A DNA stretch of 64,000 nt from a bacterium (GCA_028277985.1 JANQFG010000249.1:1-64000), one strand, 5' to 3'. Shown: positions 1 to 10,457, counted from the stretch's first letter. The notes: a model not told the origin generated them from the letters alone. Made by a program: numbers and translations.

Positions 1-975
1 TACGGGATCGGGCCGATCCGGGCGAACACGTTGCTCCTCAACTGGCAGCGGCTTCCGGGTGACGAGAAGCCGCAGAGCACGCAGAGCTACGGGTACAACC
101 TGCGGGGAGCGTTCCGATTGGGATGCAACATCATCATACTGGACGCCAAGCAGGATGACTGGTCTTCCCTCGCGGAACTGCCACCGGACAAGCGGCGGAT
201 CGACGTTTGGTGGTGGGGGGATCGGACCTCCCGGCTGATGCTCCTTTTCGCTTATCTCATGACGAGGAGCGATGACTGGGGCGGCGCCAAGATCCGGGTC
301 CTTGCCGCCAAGCCGGAGGAGACTGGCGAAGAGAAGACCTCAGACGATTATGAAGAGACCGTGGAGGAGCTTCGGGATACACTCGATGAGTTCAGAATCT
401 CGGCCGAGCCGGAGGTCGTGGTCAACACGAGTGTCGAGGCGGTGGCGGAGCATTCGGGCAACGCCGCGCTCGTGTTCCTGCCGTTCCGGCTTCGGGGAAA
501 CCAGCTCGTGGGACCCTTTGGCGGCAGGATCGAGGACCTTCTCACCCCCCTGCCGGTGACGGCCATCGGCCTGGCTGCCGAGGACATTTCCCTGGATGCG
601 GAGCCGGAGGAAGGGAAGTCTGCAGAAATCGCGGCGGTGCTCGATGCCTTCTACGATGCAAGGAAAAAGGCCGAAAAGGCGGAGCGGGAAGCGGTCGAAG
701 CCCACGAATACGCGGAAAAGAAGCTCACGGAGCTCAAGGAAGCAGCCTCTTCCGGCGTTGACGAGGAAGTCCGTACAGACATTGAGGCGGCTGCCCTGGA
801 CGTGATGGAGTTGGCCGACAGGGCGGCACGACGCCAGTCCGAGGCATTGGCCAAGATGGAGGAAGCGGCCAAGAAAGCGGAAGCCGTAGGGGTGGCACCT
901 GAAACGGAGAGCAAGACCAAAGAAGAGACGAAGAAGGTCGAGGGGGAGAGCGTGGATGGAGATGAGGGATCCTAG
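1..975 (+). CDS. C-terminal part of SLC12-like (cation-chloride cotransporter/APC superfamily) transporter, 5' truncated by window
   Basis: Open frame runs from base 1 (YGIGPIRANTLLLNWQ...); IDVWWWG..LMLLFAYLM motif typical of SLC12 C-terminal domain; Ala/Glu/Lys-rich coiled-coil tail. Confidence 0.7.
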   Translation, partial: YGIGPIRANTLLLNWQRLPGDEKPQSTQSYGYNLRGAFRLGCNIIILDAKQDDWSSLAELPPDKRRIDVWWWGDRTSRLMLLFAYLMTRSDDWGGAKIRVLAAKPEETGEEKTSDDYEETVEELRDTLDEFRISAEPEVVVNTSVEAVAEHSGNAALVFLPFRLRGNQLVGPFGGRIEDLLTPLPVTAIGLAAEDISLDAEPEEGKSAEIAAVLDAFYDARKKAEKAEREAVEAHEYAEKKLTELKEAASSGVDEEVRTDIEAAALDVMELADRAARRQSEALAKMEEAAKKAEAVGVAPETESKTKEETKKVEGESVDGDEGS

Positions 976-1051
976 TATCCTTCTCCGCTGAATCAGATGT
1001 CCGGGAGGATGCATCTGAAACGTCAAACCTTCAGGCAAGGAGGACAGGGGA

Positions 1052-1270
1052 ATGCGTCTCACCAAGTTATCTGTTGTAGCAGTTCTGATCTTCACGATCG
1101 TCATGGGAGGAGTCTTCGTGGGGTGTAGCGGGGGAGGTGCCACTGTACAGCAGTCGAACACGACGCTGGGCCAGGAGTTGACCGACCTTCAGGAGGCCTA
1201 TGAAAAGGGCATCATCACTCAGAGGGAGTACGAGAGGGCCAAGAAGGAACTCCTGAAGAAGTACAAATAG
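1052..1270 (+). CDS. Small lipoprotein with SHOCT-like domain
   Basis: Signal peptide with lipobox (VFVGC) and C-terminal LQEAYEKGIITQREYERAKKELLKKY (SHOCT-like). Confidence 0.7.
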   Translation: MRLTKLSVVAVLIFTIVMGGVFVGCSGGGATVQQSNTTLGQELTDLQEAYEKGIITQREYERAKKELLKKYK

Positions 1271-1303
1271 GAATGGCCCCGGACAGGATGTCAGGGTGGC
1301 AGG

Positions 1304-2017
1304 CTACTGGGCCACGATCACCGATGCGGGCCTGAGGAGCTTGCCGCCCTTTACGAATCCGGCCCTGACCTCTTCGACAACCGTATCCCTGGCGTATTTA
1401 GGGTGGTCGGAGACTGCGACTGCCTCGTGAATCTCCGGGTCGAAGGGCTCACCCACCGTCTCGATCCTCTCGACACCGTTCTTCTCGAGCACCTTGAGCA
1501 ACTCCCGATAAACCATCTCCATCCCTTCGCGGATGCCGGTCTGATCTCCGGCATCTTCGGTTGCTCGAATGGCCCTCTCCATATGCTCCACAAGGGGGAA
1601 GATGTCCTCCAGGACCTTTGCCTTGCCGATTCCTAAGAGCCGCTCCCGTTCGGCATCGACATGTCTCTTGTAGTTGTCGAAATCGGCACGCAACCGAATG
1701 TAGCGGTTCTTCCACTCCTCGGGTTGCCCTTCTTCATGCACCGCATCCTTATGAACCTCATCCCTTGTCCGGGCAGGTACCGTTTTCTCCCGGAGGGTAT
1801 GCTCCTCTGTAGGCGCGGTCACCTCAACTTCCTTGTCGGCATCATAGTCGATCGCCAGATTCGTACGATCCCGCGAGGAAGGCCTCTGCCTGCTCCTGCC
1901 CGTCCTGCTCATCCGGTTGCCGTATGGATCCGAGGGATGCGGATAGTCGCGAAACGAATGGCCCACGCCTCTTCTGCGGCGATCTTCCGGGGCTTCTATG
2001 GTTATCGGAATTCTCAT
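1304..2017 (-). CDS. grpE: Nucleotide exchange factor GrpE
   Basis: RLRADFDNYKRHVDAER... and C-terminal GEPFDPEIHEAVAV..VVEEVRAGFVKGGKLLRPASVIVAQ are GrpE signatures; start set at ATG (MRIPITIEAPE). Confidence 0.93.
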   Translation of the reverse strand: MRIPITIEAPEDRRRRGVGHSFRDYPHPSDPYGNRMSRTGRSRQRPSSRDRTNLAIDYDADKEVEVTAPTEEHTLREKTVPARTRDEVHKDAVHEEGQPEEWKNRYIRLRADFDNYKRHVDAERERLLGIGKAKVLEDIFPLVEHMERAIRATEDAGDQTGIREGMEMVYRELLKVLEKNGVERIETVGEPFDPEIHEAVAVSDHPKYARDTVVEEVRAGFVKGGKLLRPASVIVAQ

Positions 2018-2033
2018 TTCCAGGCCCTCTCCT

Positions 2034-3035
2034 CTAGAACATCCCTGCACGCGGATCGGTTTCCCATTCCTTCAGCTCTTCGAAGACCTTCCTTGCCTCT
2101 GCATCCGGCTCTTTCGGCACAACGATCCGTGCGTGCACGTACATGTCGCCCGGGGACCCACCTTTCGGATCCGGCGCCCCCTTTCCCTTCATGCGGAGTT
2201 TCGATCCGCTTTGCGTGCCGGCCGGAATCGTCAACGTCGCCTTTCCATTCAGGGTCGGCACCTCGACCTTGGTCCCCAGGGCCGCTTCGCTCACGGTCAC
2301 CGGAAGCTCCATGTGAAGGTCTTTTCCCTCCCTTCGGAAATACTCGTGCGGAGTCACGTGAATGCGAAGGAAGAGATCGCCGTTCCTGCCGTCCGCCCCA
2401 GGCTCACCCTTTCCCGGGATTCTCAGCCTTCCACCGTTGTCGACCCCGGGAGGGATCTTTACGCTCAGGGTTTCCACGTCGGCCGGGGAGTTCCCGTTCC
2501 TCTGCAGAGATATCCGGTGCGTTCCGCCGTTGATCGCATCTTCGAATCGAATCGTCACATCCGCTTCAATGTTCCGGGCGGGTTCGGGCCCCCTGTCGAA
2601 GCCGAAGCCGAAATCATAGGAACCGGTGCCTGCTTCGAAAGGGCTTCCGCCGGCAAACCCGTCGGCCCGGGTTCTTCCCTTTCCGCCTCCGCCGAAGATC
2701 TGGCCGAAAAGGTCCTTCAAGTCGAATCCGTTGTTCCCCGGCCCGGACGACCAGGTCGTGTAACCGCCCGTTCGGCCGCCCTGTGCTTGTCCCCAGAAGC
2801 CCGGGTCGCCCTGAAAGCCGGCCTGCCCGAACATGTCGTACTGTTGCCTCTTCTCCGGCTCGGACAGACACTGGTACGCCTCAGAGATCTCCTTGAATCG
2901 GTTCTCTGCCGCCTTGTCCCCTGGGTTTCGATCCGGGTGGTACTTCTTGGCGAGGCGCTTGTAGGCCTTCTTGATCTCATCCTGGGTGGCGCTCTTCGAT
3001 ACGCCCAAGTCCCTGTAGTAGTCGGTGCTTTTCAT
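2034..3035 (-). CDS. DnaJ/CbpA-type J-domain co-chaperone (no zinc-finger domain)
   Basis: J-domain with HPD (YHPDRNPGD), G/F-rich linker, DnaJ C-terminal domains; no CxxCxGxG repeats. Confidence 0.93.
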   Translation of the reverse strand: MKSTDYYRDLGVSKSATQDEIKKAYKRLAKKYHPDRNPGDKAAENRFKEISEAYQCLSEPEKRQQYDMFGQAGFQGDPGFWGQAQGGRTGGYTTWSSGPGNNGFDLKDLFGQIFGGGGKGRTRADGFAGGSPFEAGTGSYDFGFGFDRGPEPARNIEADVTIRFEDAINGGTHRISLQRNGNSPADVETLSVKIPPGVDNGGRLRIPGKGEPGADGRNGDLFLRIHVTPHEYFRREGKDLHMELPVTVSEAALGTKVEVPTLNGKATLTIPAGTQSGSKLRMKGKGAPDPKGGSPGDMYVHARIVVPKEPDAEARKVFEELKEWETDPRAGMF

Positions 3036-3114
3036 CTCTGTCGCATGACCTTTCGTTGATTCGATAACGACTACAAAGTAAGCACGAATGACGGAAGGTC
3101 AATGGTGACAGGGC

Positions 3115-3149
3115 AAAGGTGAAAGGTGAAAGGTCAAAGGAGAAAGGCC
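3115..3149. repeat. Tandem heptamer AAAGGNN x5
   Basis: aaaggtg aaaggtg aaaggtc aaaggag aaaggcc, upstream of dnaJ-like gene. Confidence 0.8.
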
Positions 3150-3260
3150 CCGCGCCCAGCCGGGGGAGATTGTGAGGAGCCGAATGCGACGCGGCAATCC
3201 CTCCGTTCAGAGGGCGGTCGCTCTCGTGCTCTCTGTTGTGGTTCCTTTGAGGAGGCGTTC

Positions 3261-5840
3261 TCAGCGCAACCTCGAAATCCGTTTGGCTTCCGCGGTGTCG
3301 GAGTCTGCCGCTTCGCTCTGGGGTGAAACGACCGTTGTCAAGACAAAGTCGATGTTCGGGGTGTTCTGTCCGGAGTTGATGGTGACCAGGCCGGGGCTGA
3401 ATCCACATGCGTCTTCTATATCGCAGATGAAGCCGTCATCGTCGAGATCGGTTCCGGCCACGAACTGGTAGCTGCCCGGCTCGAGGCCGGGTGTTGTAAA
3501 GGCGTATCCTTGCATCGCGTCCGTTTCCGCCTGCCCCACCGGATCCGCCGATGCAGGCTTGAGCACGATGATGAAGACTTCGCCCACATCGCCCATGGTC
3601 TTTCCGCCGACCCGCATCTCGACCTGGATGGTGGCGCTTTGCGCTCCCTGTGTTGCATTCGAAGACACCTGGATCGTCGCCGTGCGTTCGCCGTCCGACA
3701 GGCCGTTTCGGTTTACAGTGGCCTTCACGGTAAGCGGCGTACCGCCGGATGCCGGCGAGAGGGTGAGCCACGGGGCGTCGCCGGTGATGCTCGTGACCTG
3801 CAGTGTTCCAATCCCCGCGTTCGTGATCTTGAAAGTGAGCTGCTCGAGGAAATTCTCGAAGTTGAGCAGATTCGTAGACACAGCGAGAATCGAACCGGAA
3901 GGCGGTGTCCCTCCGCCACCGGGTATGGATTGGGCGGCAACGACCGCCTTTGCTGCATCGATCAGGCCGTGTCCGTAAAGTTCATCCCGACCCGTCTGCC
4001 CAAGATCCTGCGTAATCCGAACGGTTGTGTCCGGATGGGTCCCGGCCAGCAGTTGATCGATGTCCGCGGGGGTCAGGTTCGGGTTGATGGCGAGCATCAG
4101 GGCAAAAACCCCGGCCGCATGGGGGGTCGCCATGGATGTGCCCTGGAAGAAGCGATAGAAGAAGTCGCCCTGGTCATCTCCCATGGTGCTCAGCACTCCG
4201 TCCCCGAAGCTGTCTCCGTTGAGGTCCACGCCGGTGTCGCCGCCGGGTGCGGCAACATCGATGCCGGACCCGAAGTTAGAGTACGTTGCCAGCTGCAGGT
4301 TGAGATCAACTGCAGATACGGAGATCACCCCATCAAACGATGCCGGATAGGAAGCTCTCCTCGTGCTCTCGTTTCCCGCCGCGGCCACCAGAATCGCGCC
4401 TTCCGCCCTTGCGTCCTGGATGGCCTCCTGAACCGTCTGGCTGAATCCGGGGCCGCCAAAGCTCATGTTCAGGATGTTCGCCGGCCTTGCCGGCACGGTT
4501 CCCGTGCTGTTGCTCAGGCCGACTGCGTAACGAATCGCCTGCGCGATATCCACATCCGCTCCGCCCTGCACGCCCAGGACTCGAAGGGGCATGATCCTCC
4601 CGCTCCAGGTGACCCCGGCCACACCGTCGCCGTTGTTCGTAGCAGCGCCCACGGTCCCGGCGACATGGGTTCCATGAAACGAGCTGCTTTCTCCTTCGGG
4701 ATCGTCTCCAGGGTCTTCCGGGTCAGGATCCCTTCCGTCGCCGTCATTCGCATTGTCGATTTGACTAACGAAATCATAGCCGTCCGTCAGCCTGTCCCTC
4801 AGGTCCGGGTGATTCGACAGGACCCCGCTGTCTAAGACGGCAACCGTGATTTCCTCCGATCCGGTGCTGATGTCCCAAGCCTCGGGGAGGTTGATCAGCG
4901 TGTAATGCCATTGTAGGTCAAAGCCCGGATCGTCCGGAGAGAGGCTGGGCTTGCGGATGAAGTTCGGCTCCGCATATTCGACATCCGGGTCCGCTCTCAG
5001 CCTTCGGATCCGGTCCAGGGTGAGGGCCTTCAGCTCGTCCTCGGCGCTTCTGCGGGCAAAGACCTTCCGGCTTTCGGAAGAAGCGCGGGAAGACCGAACC
5101 GGGAGAGATACGCTCAGCATCTCCGCGCCGCGGGGCAGGGACCGTTTCGCAACGAGGCCGAACCGGGAGGCGACCGCCCGGGCGCTTTGGGTTGCGCCTG
5201 GTGTTTCCGAACGAAACCGAACCAGGATTTCGCCCGGCACGAAATCCGCATCGGGAGGGATGGTCCACCGGTCCTCGGCAGGCAGGGCGGAAAGAGGGGT
5301 GAAAGAAAGGGCGTACGCGCTCGAGCCCTCAAACACGCGGACCCCGATGATGAATTCTCCGGCTGTAGCAGTGTCGATCATCTCTGTGGAGGTCACCCCT
5401 TCCGACGCGTCTACAGGGTTGCCGTCGAGATCCAGCAGGAACAGGTCCAGATCGTTGGTAAAGATATCGTCTTCGGCGATGGTGAGAATCACCTGAATCC
5501 TTCCGGTCGCGCTCACCCGGTACAAGTCCTCCACCTCGAAACCCGGGAACCCCGGCAATGGAAAGCCCGGATCGTCTATCGAAGCGCTTCCCGTGACCAA
5601 CCAGGTGTCCTCCACCCCTTGTGCCTGGCTGATCGTCTGGTTCGGTTCCTCCTCCAGGACCTGGCTGGGGGGAACGATCAGGCGTCCCGAGGCGGTTCCG
5701 TTGGCCGGGGGGCCATCGTCTCCGCCGCATGCCGCGAGCAAGGCGAAACTCACCCAGAGCAACGTCAGCGAAAGACGAGATCGAAGTTTTCGTAGTGAAA
5801 ATATTTGTGGGTGGGAAAACAGTTTCGGTGATCGTTTCAT
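3261..5840 (-). CDS. Secreted subtilisin-like S8 serine protease with N-terminal PPC-like and C-terminal BACON-like domains (lipoprotein)
   Basis: VAVLDSG, HGTHVAGT, GTSMATPHAAGV catalytic motifs; lipobox LLAACGG; start at MKRSPKLF. Confidence 0.93.
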   Translation of the reverse strand: MKRSPKLFSHPQIFSLRKLRSRLSLTLLWVSFALLAACGGDDGPPANGTASGRLIVPPSQVLEEEPNQTISQAQGVEDTWLVTGSASIDDPGFPLPGFPGFEVEDLYRVSATGRIQVILTIAEDDIFTNDLDLFLLDLDGNPVDASEGVTSTEMIDTATAGEFIIGVRVFEGSSAYALSFTPLSALPAEDRWTIPPDADFVPGEILVRFRSETPGATQSARAVASRFGLVAKRSLPRGAEMLSVSLPVRSSRASSESRKVFARRSAEDELKALTLDRIRRLRADPDVEYAEPNFIRKPSLSPDDPGFDLQWHYTLINLPEAWDISTGSEEITVAVLDSGVLSNHPDLRDRLTDGYDFVSQIDNANDGDGRDPDPEDPGDDPEGESSSFHGTHVAGTVGAATNNGDGVAGVTWSGRIMPLRVLGVQGGADVDIAQAIRYAVGLSNSTGTVPARPANILNMSFGGPGFSQTVQEAIQDARAEGAILVAAAGNESTRRASYPASFDGVISVSAVDLNLQLATYSNFGSGIDVAAPGGDTGVDLNGDSFGDGVLSTMGDDQGDFFYRFFQGTSMATPHAAGVFALMLAINPNLTPADIDQLLAGTHPDTTVRITQDLGQTGRDELYGHGLIDAAKAVVAAQSIPGGGGTPPSGSILAVSTNLLNFENFLEQLTFKITNAGIGTLQVTSITGDAPWLTLSPASGGTPLTVKATVNRNGLSDGERTATIQVSSNATQGAQSATIQVEMRVGGKTMGDVGEVFIIVLKPASADPVGQAETDAMQGYAFTTPGLEPGSYQFVAGTDLDDDGFICDIEDACGFSPGLVTINSGQNTPNIDFVLTTVVSPQSEAADSDTAEAKRISRLR

Positions 5841-6137
5841 TTTATCGCCTTTGAGGTGCCGCACGTTTCGGGGTTGTGGATCTCTCGCAATCTGCTTCGA
5901 ATTCATTGTTTCCATTGGATGTTGCTCAAGGTCAGCTTGATCTATAGACAGATGCAGGGGGCGTGTCAAACCAGGCGCATCGATCATTGCGCAGGGGTTG
6001 TGAACACACCGGATACGAACAGTGTTTTTTGCTATCCTCGTGTCGTCTGTGGTACACAGGAAGCATTGTTGTCCTGCAGTTTCCGGGACAGGAAACTCGC
6101 CCCGGTCAGAACGAGGAACAACAGGGGAGGAATCCTG

Positions 6138-7451
6138 ATGAAGACAAGAAGATGGTGCGTGCTCGCTATCGTGCTCTTCGTTTCCATTGGGTGGATCGGA
6201 TGCAGTGACGATGACCCGGAAGGCGCGGGCGGCGCTGCGGGTGGCGCGAGCAACCCAGCTTCCGAGCCGTACGCGAGTCCGATTCCGGAAGGATGGAACA
6301 AGGTGGACTGGCGGGACCATTATCCCGACTTCACCTACGAGGGGCTTTCACCGAGCTGCACACATTGTCCCATGGACGAGTGCGAGTCACAGTTCTATTT
6401 CTTTGCCCGGGGAGGCACCGTAAACAACCTGGTCGTCTACTTCGAGGGGGGAGGTGCCTGCTGGCACACGATCAACTGTATCTACTACTCTACCACGAAC
6501 ACAGGCGTGAACGCGCGGGTGGATACACTTGGAGAGAACGACGGGATAGGGGATGTTGAGAACCCAGACAACCCGTTCCGGGACTGGAACTTCATCTATA
6601 TTCCTTACTGCACCGGGGATGTCCACGCCGGAGCGAACGACTATGACTACCCGGACGACCTGGGCTTCCATCTGATCCCTGAATTCAACTATTGGAGGAT
6701 ACGGCACCGCGGCAAGGTGAACTTCCGGGTCGTGCTGCAGTGGATCCAGGATACCTTTACCACGTCGCCGGACAAGATCTTCGTAGCAGGCAGCAGCGCA
6801 GGGGCCTACGGGGCGATCATGAATTTCCCGGACGTGCGGGATGCCTACCCGACATCTACGGCCTACTGCTTCCCGGATGCCGGAAACGGCATCATGCCGG
6901 ACGACGATGCAATCTTCAAGGAAGTTGCGCAGAGGCAATGGAATCTCCAGCTTCCCTGGCAGGTCGATGCATTCATCGAGGGTACGAACGATTTTACCGA
7001 CTTCAGCACCGGTGAGATGTACGCGGCCATCGCGAACGACTACCCGGAGAGCATCTTCGCCCCCTATACGGCGGCCTGGGACCACAACCAGATCTTCTTC
7101 TACTGGGCCATGCTGAACATGGACTATGTTTCCTTGCTGCTGCAGGGGGTCGACTACTGGCAATTCGTGAACGACACGGCCGAGCAGTGGAATCCCAGAA
7201 TGTACGCGATCATCGATGAGGCGATCGCCGAGAACACAGAGGGCAACACCCGGTACTATGTCAGCCCCGGCTGCAACCACACGATTCTGGGAAACCCGAA
7301 GTTCTACGATGAAGTGACGAACGGATACACCGTGGCCGAATGGCTGAACCAGATGATCGAGACGGGTCTGACAGGCCTTCCCAGCGTGCTCTGCGAAGAT
7401 TGCGGAACCAAGCCTGACTACCTCACTGAAGGTGAATCCTGCGACGGATAA
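6138..7451 (+). CDS. Pectinacetylesterase/Notum-like family lipoprotein
   Basis: Lipobox GWIGCSDDD; VYFEGGGACW and GSSAGAYG nucleophile motif typical of PAE family. Confidence 0.8.
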   Translation: MKTRRWCVLAIVLFVSIGWIGCSDDDPEGAGGAAGGASNPASEPYASPIPEGWNKVDWRDHYPDFTYEGLSPSCTHCPMDECESQFYFFARGGTVNNLVVYFEGGGACWHTINCIYYSTTNTGVNARVDTLGENDGIGDVENPDNPFRDWNFIYIPYCTGDVHAGANDYDYPDDLGFHLIPEFNYWRIRHRGKVNFRVVLQWIQDTFTTSPDKIFVAGSSAGAYGAIMNFPDVRDAYPTSTAYCFPDAGNGIMPDDDAIFKEVAQRQWNLQLPWQVDAFIEGTNDFTDFSTGEMYAAIANDYPESIFAPYTAAWDHNQIFFYWAMLNMDYVSLLLQGVDYWQFVNDTAEQWNPRMYAIIDEAIAENTEGNTRYYVSPGCNHTILGNPKFYDEVTNGYTVAEWLNQMIETGLTGLPSVLCEDCGTKPDYLTEGESCDG

Positions 7452-7459
7452 AGGACACG

Positions 7460-8332
7460 ATGGCCGAGAACACAGAAGAGAGTGTCTATGCTGAGTCGTA
7501 CCCACCCCCCGACCACATCTTACGGGACCTTCTCATTTGCCTGACGTTTCAGGGAAAGGGCCGAGCCGTCATCCGCGCCCCCGTAGTGCCCGAAATCCTG
7601 ACCCGTGACGGCTCCCTGCAGGTCGGCGCGGTGGCCACGATGATCGATGTGCTCGCAGGGGCACTCACTGCCCGGACGGTTTACCCCGACTGGATGGCCA
7701 CGGCCAACCTTTCCGTCCACCTAGCCGGGCGGCCCTCATGCGATACGCTGGTGGCTGCGGGCGAGGTGATAAGGGCGGGGCGCACGATGGTGGTCGTCGA
7801 TGTGGATATCCGGGAAGAGTCAGGGAATCCGGGCAGGCGGCTGAATTCGATCGGGACCGCCCTGATCACTTTCTCTCGACGTCCCCCTAAGGTGGACACC
7901 CCTGCATTTGAGCCTGGCCTGGAGGTCTCCGAAACCGTCGACTTCCGGATCGAGGGGTCCGGACTCAAAGGATCGTATCGTGATGCAGCCGGACTCCGTG
8001 TGCTCGACGAAGAGTCGGGCATTGTGGAGATCGAGTTGAACGAGTACGTGCGCAACAGCGTCCGGGTTCTCCAGGGAGGGATGATCGCGGTGCTGGCGGA
8101 AGCAGCAGGGGAAATGGCGGCGGGCTCGGCAGCCGGCAAGCCTATGGCGAGCAAGGATCTGGCGATTCAGTACCTTTCTCAGGGAAAGAAGGGGCCCTTC
8201 CGGACGAGGACCCGAGTCATCCGTACGACCGAAGACACGGCCTTGACGAAAGTAGAGGTGGTCGATCGAGGCCTTAAGGATCGGGTAATCGCCGTGGTGA
8301 TGAACACATCTATTGCGAATGCAAAGGGATGA
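7460..8332 (+). CDS. Double hotdog-fold (thioesterase/PaaI-like) protein
   Basis: Two hotdog-like halves (GSLQVGAVATMIDVLAGALTAR.. and VLQGGMIAVLAEAAGEMAAG..). Confidence 0.65.
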   Translation: MAENTEESVYAESYPPPDHILRDLLICLTFQGKGRAVIRAPVVPEILTRDGSLQVGAVATMIDVLAGALTARTVYPDWMATANLSVHLAGRPSCDTLVAAGEVIRAGRTMVVVDVDIREESGNPGRRLNSIGTALITFSRRPPKVDTPAFEPGLEVSETVDFRIEGSGLKGSYRDAAGLRVLDEESGIVEIELNEYVRNSVRVLQGGMIAVLAEAAGEMAAGSAAGKPMASKDLAIQYLSQGKKGPFRTRTRVIRTTEDTALTKVEVVDRGLKDRVIAVVMNTSIANAKG

Positions 8333-8336
8333 TGGA

Positions 8337-10457
8337 ATGACAACAGCAGGAACGGTCGTGAAGTCGATCTGCCGCATGTGTCACGGGGTCTGCGGTGTGA
8401 ATATTCACGTGGAACAGGGCCGGGTGGTCAAGGTGACCGGCGACCCGGACCATCCGATGAGCAGAGGGTACATCTGTTCGAAGGGAAGGGCCTCGCCGGA
8501 GTTCCTTTACCATCCGGAGCGGCTGCAGTACCCGCTCAAACGGGCCGGGGCCAGGGGAGAAAACAAGTGGGAGCGCATAAGCTGGGATGAGGCGCTGGAC
8601 ACGACCGCAGAGCGCCTCCTTCATTTCAAGAACGAGCACGGCCCCGAGTCGGTGGCCCTCGCACTGGGGACCGGCCGCCCTTACATGTTCATGAGCCTTC
8701 GGTTCGCAAACGCTTTCGGCACTCCGAACGTGATCAGCTATGCTCACGCCTGTTACCTGCCGAGGGTGATGGCCTCAGCAGTGACCTGCGGTATGCACCT
8801 GCCGGTCTGCGATTTCTACGGCTTCGGGGGAGTGAAGCCCGCCCTTGTTCTTGTCTGGGGCTGCAACATCCAGGAAACGGGCTCTGCCGATGGCATGTGC
8901 GGGCCCATGGCGACTCGCGTGATTCGTAACGGCGCGCCTTCGATCGTCGTCGACCCCCGGAAGACGCCCCGCGCACAGAAGGCCGATCTGTGGGTCCAGG
9001 TGCGGCCCGGAACGGATGCGGCTCTCGCACTGGCGATGCTTCACGTGATCATAGAGGAGGGACTCTACGACAAGGAATTCGTGGAGAAATATACTGTCGG
9101 ATTCGACAGGCTGGTGGAGCGGGTAAAGGAGTACCCGCCGTCCCGGGGGGAAGAGATATCCTGGGTCCCCGAGGAGACGATCAGAGAAGCAGCCCGTCTC
9201 TATGCAACGACCAAGCCGGCCTGCATGCTTTGGGGAAACGGGCTGGATCAGAGCCCAAACTGTTTCCAGACGGCCCGTGCGCTCTTGATTCTCCGTGCCG
9301 TGACCGGAAACATCGACGTTCCCGGAGGAGACGTCTTCTGGGTTCCGCCCGAGAAGGTTTTTCAAACATCCCCCTTTGTCGAGCCGGAGAACACCCTGCT
9401 TGGGATGATGACGCCGGAGATGGCGGCGAAGAAGCTGGGCTATGGTGAGACCATTCCCCTGAACCCCGGGGTCCGTCATCCTGTCTTCTGGGATGCCGTG
9501 CTGGAGCAGAAGCCTTACCCGGTCAAGGCGCTTCTCGTCATGGGTACGAACCCCCTGCTGACGAGCAGTGCCCCCCTGAAGGGGGAGGAGGCACTGAAGA
9601 GACTTGACTTCTCCTGTTGCATCGACCTCTTCATGACGCCTACGGCACAACTGGCTGACATCGTGCTGCCCGCCGCAAGCTGGCTCGAACAGGACGATGT
9701 GGCGGATCTTCATTTCATCTGGTGCGTTGCAGCGCGGCAGAAGGTGGCGGAGATCGGAGAGTGCTGGGACGACAAGAAGATCCTCTTCGAGCTGGCCCGA
9801 AGGGTGGGCCTCGAGGAATTCTTCCCCTGGAAAGATGTTCGTGAGTGGTGTGATTCCGTTCTGGAGGGCGCCGGGATCGACCTCGAGTCCTTCAAGGAGA
9901 TCGGCCTGCTCCAGGGCGAGATGCGATACCGGAAGCACGAGACCGATGGGTTTCCGACCGCTTCAGGTAAGTTCGAGATCGCCTGCTCTGCCCTCGAGGT
10001 GATGGGACACGATCCGGTCCCGGACTATCTCGAGCCTCCGGAGAGCCCCTACAGCACACCGGACCTGTCCGAGAATTACCCGTTGATCGCCATCACCGGG
10101 GCCAAGATCGAGCCCTTCTTCCATACCGAGCTGCGACAGCTCGCCTCCCAGAGAGCGAGGAACCCGGACCCGCTCGTGGAATTGAATCCCGAAACGGCTG
10201 AGAGACTCTCGATCGCCGAAGGGGACTGGGTGTGGATCGAGTCACCGCGCGGAAAAATCCGTCAGCGCGCAAGACTGACTCACGGCATCGACCCGCGGGT
10301 TGTGTCCATTCAGCACGCATGGTGGTTTCCGGAACGGGAGCCCCCGGAATACGGCTGGAAGGAATCGAGCGCAAGCCTGCTCCTTGACCCACGTCCCGCG
10401 GATCCCATCTGGGGCTCCGAGCCCTGGAAGGGATTCCTCTGCAGGGTATACAAGTAG
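8337..10457 (+). CDS. Molybdopterin-dependent oxidoreductase with N-terminal 4Fe-4S motif
   Basis: CRMCHGVCGVNIHVE..GYICSKG; molybdopterin oxidoreductase and dinucleotide-binding domains; start overlaps upstream neighbourhood. Confidence 0.9.
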   Translation: MTTAGTVVKSICRMCHGVCGVNIHVEQGRVVKVTGDPDHPMSRGYICSKGRASPEFLYHPERLQYPLKRAGARGENKWERISWDEALDTTAERLLHFKNEHGPESVALALGTGRPYMFMSLRFANAFGTPNVISYAHACYLPRVMASAVTCGMHLPVCDFYGFGGVKPALVLVWGCNIQETGSADGMCGPMATRVIRNGAPSIVVDPRKTPRAQKADLWVQVRPGTDAALALAMLHVIIEEGLYDKEFVEKYTVGFDRLVERVKEYPPSRGEEISWVPEETIREAARLYATTKPACMLWGNGLDQSPNCFQTARALLILRAVTGNIDVPGGDVFWVPPEKVFQTSPFVEPENTLLGMMTPEMAAKKLGYGETIPLNPGVRHPVFWDAVLEQKPYPVKALLVMGTNPLLTSSAPLKGEEALKRLDFSCCIDLFMTPTAQLADIVLPAASWLEQDDVADLHFIWCVAARQKVAEIGECWDDKKILFELARRVGLEEFFPWKDVREWCDSVLEGAGIDLESFKEIGLLQGEMRYRKHETDGFPTASGKFEIACSALEVMGHDPVPDYLEPPESPYSTPDLSENYPLIAITGAKIEPFFHTELRQLASQRARNPDPLVELNPETAERLSIAEGDWVWIESPRGKIRQRARLTHGIDPRVVSIQHAWWFPEREPPEYGWKESSASLLLDPRPADPIWGSEPWKGFLCRVYK

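Noticed and set aside
1998-3059. 353-aa plus-strand ORF
   Set aside because: Antisense to the DnaJ-like gene
3510-4835. 441-aa plus-strand ORF
   Set aside because: Antisense shadow of the S8 protease; high-GC codon bias creates long reverse frames and no domain is recognisable
6387-7505. 372-aa minus-strand ORF
   Set aside because: Antisense to the pectinacetylesterase-like gene; low-complexity composition and no family signature
8775-9938. 387-aa minus-strand ORF
   Set aside because: Antisense shadow inside the molybdopterin oxidoreductase
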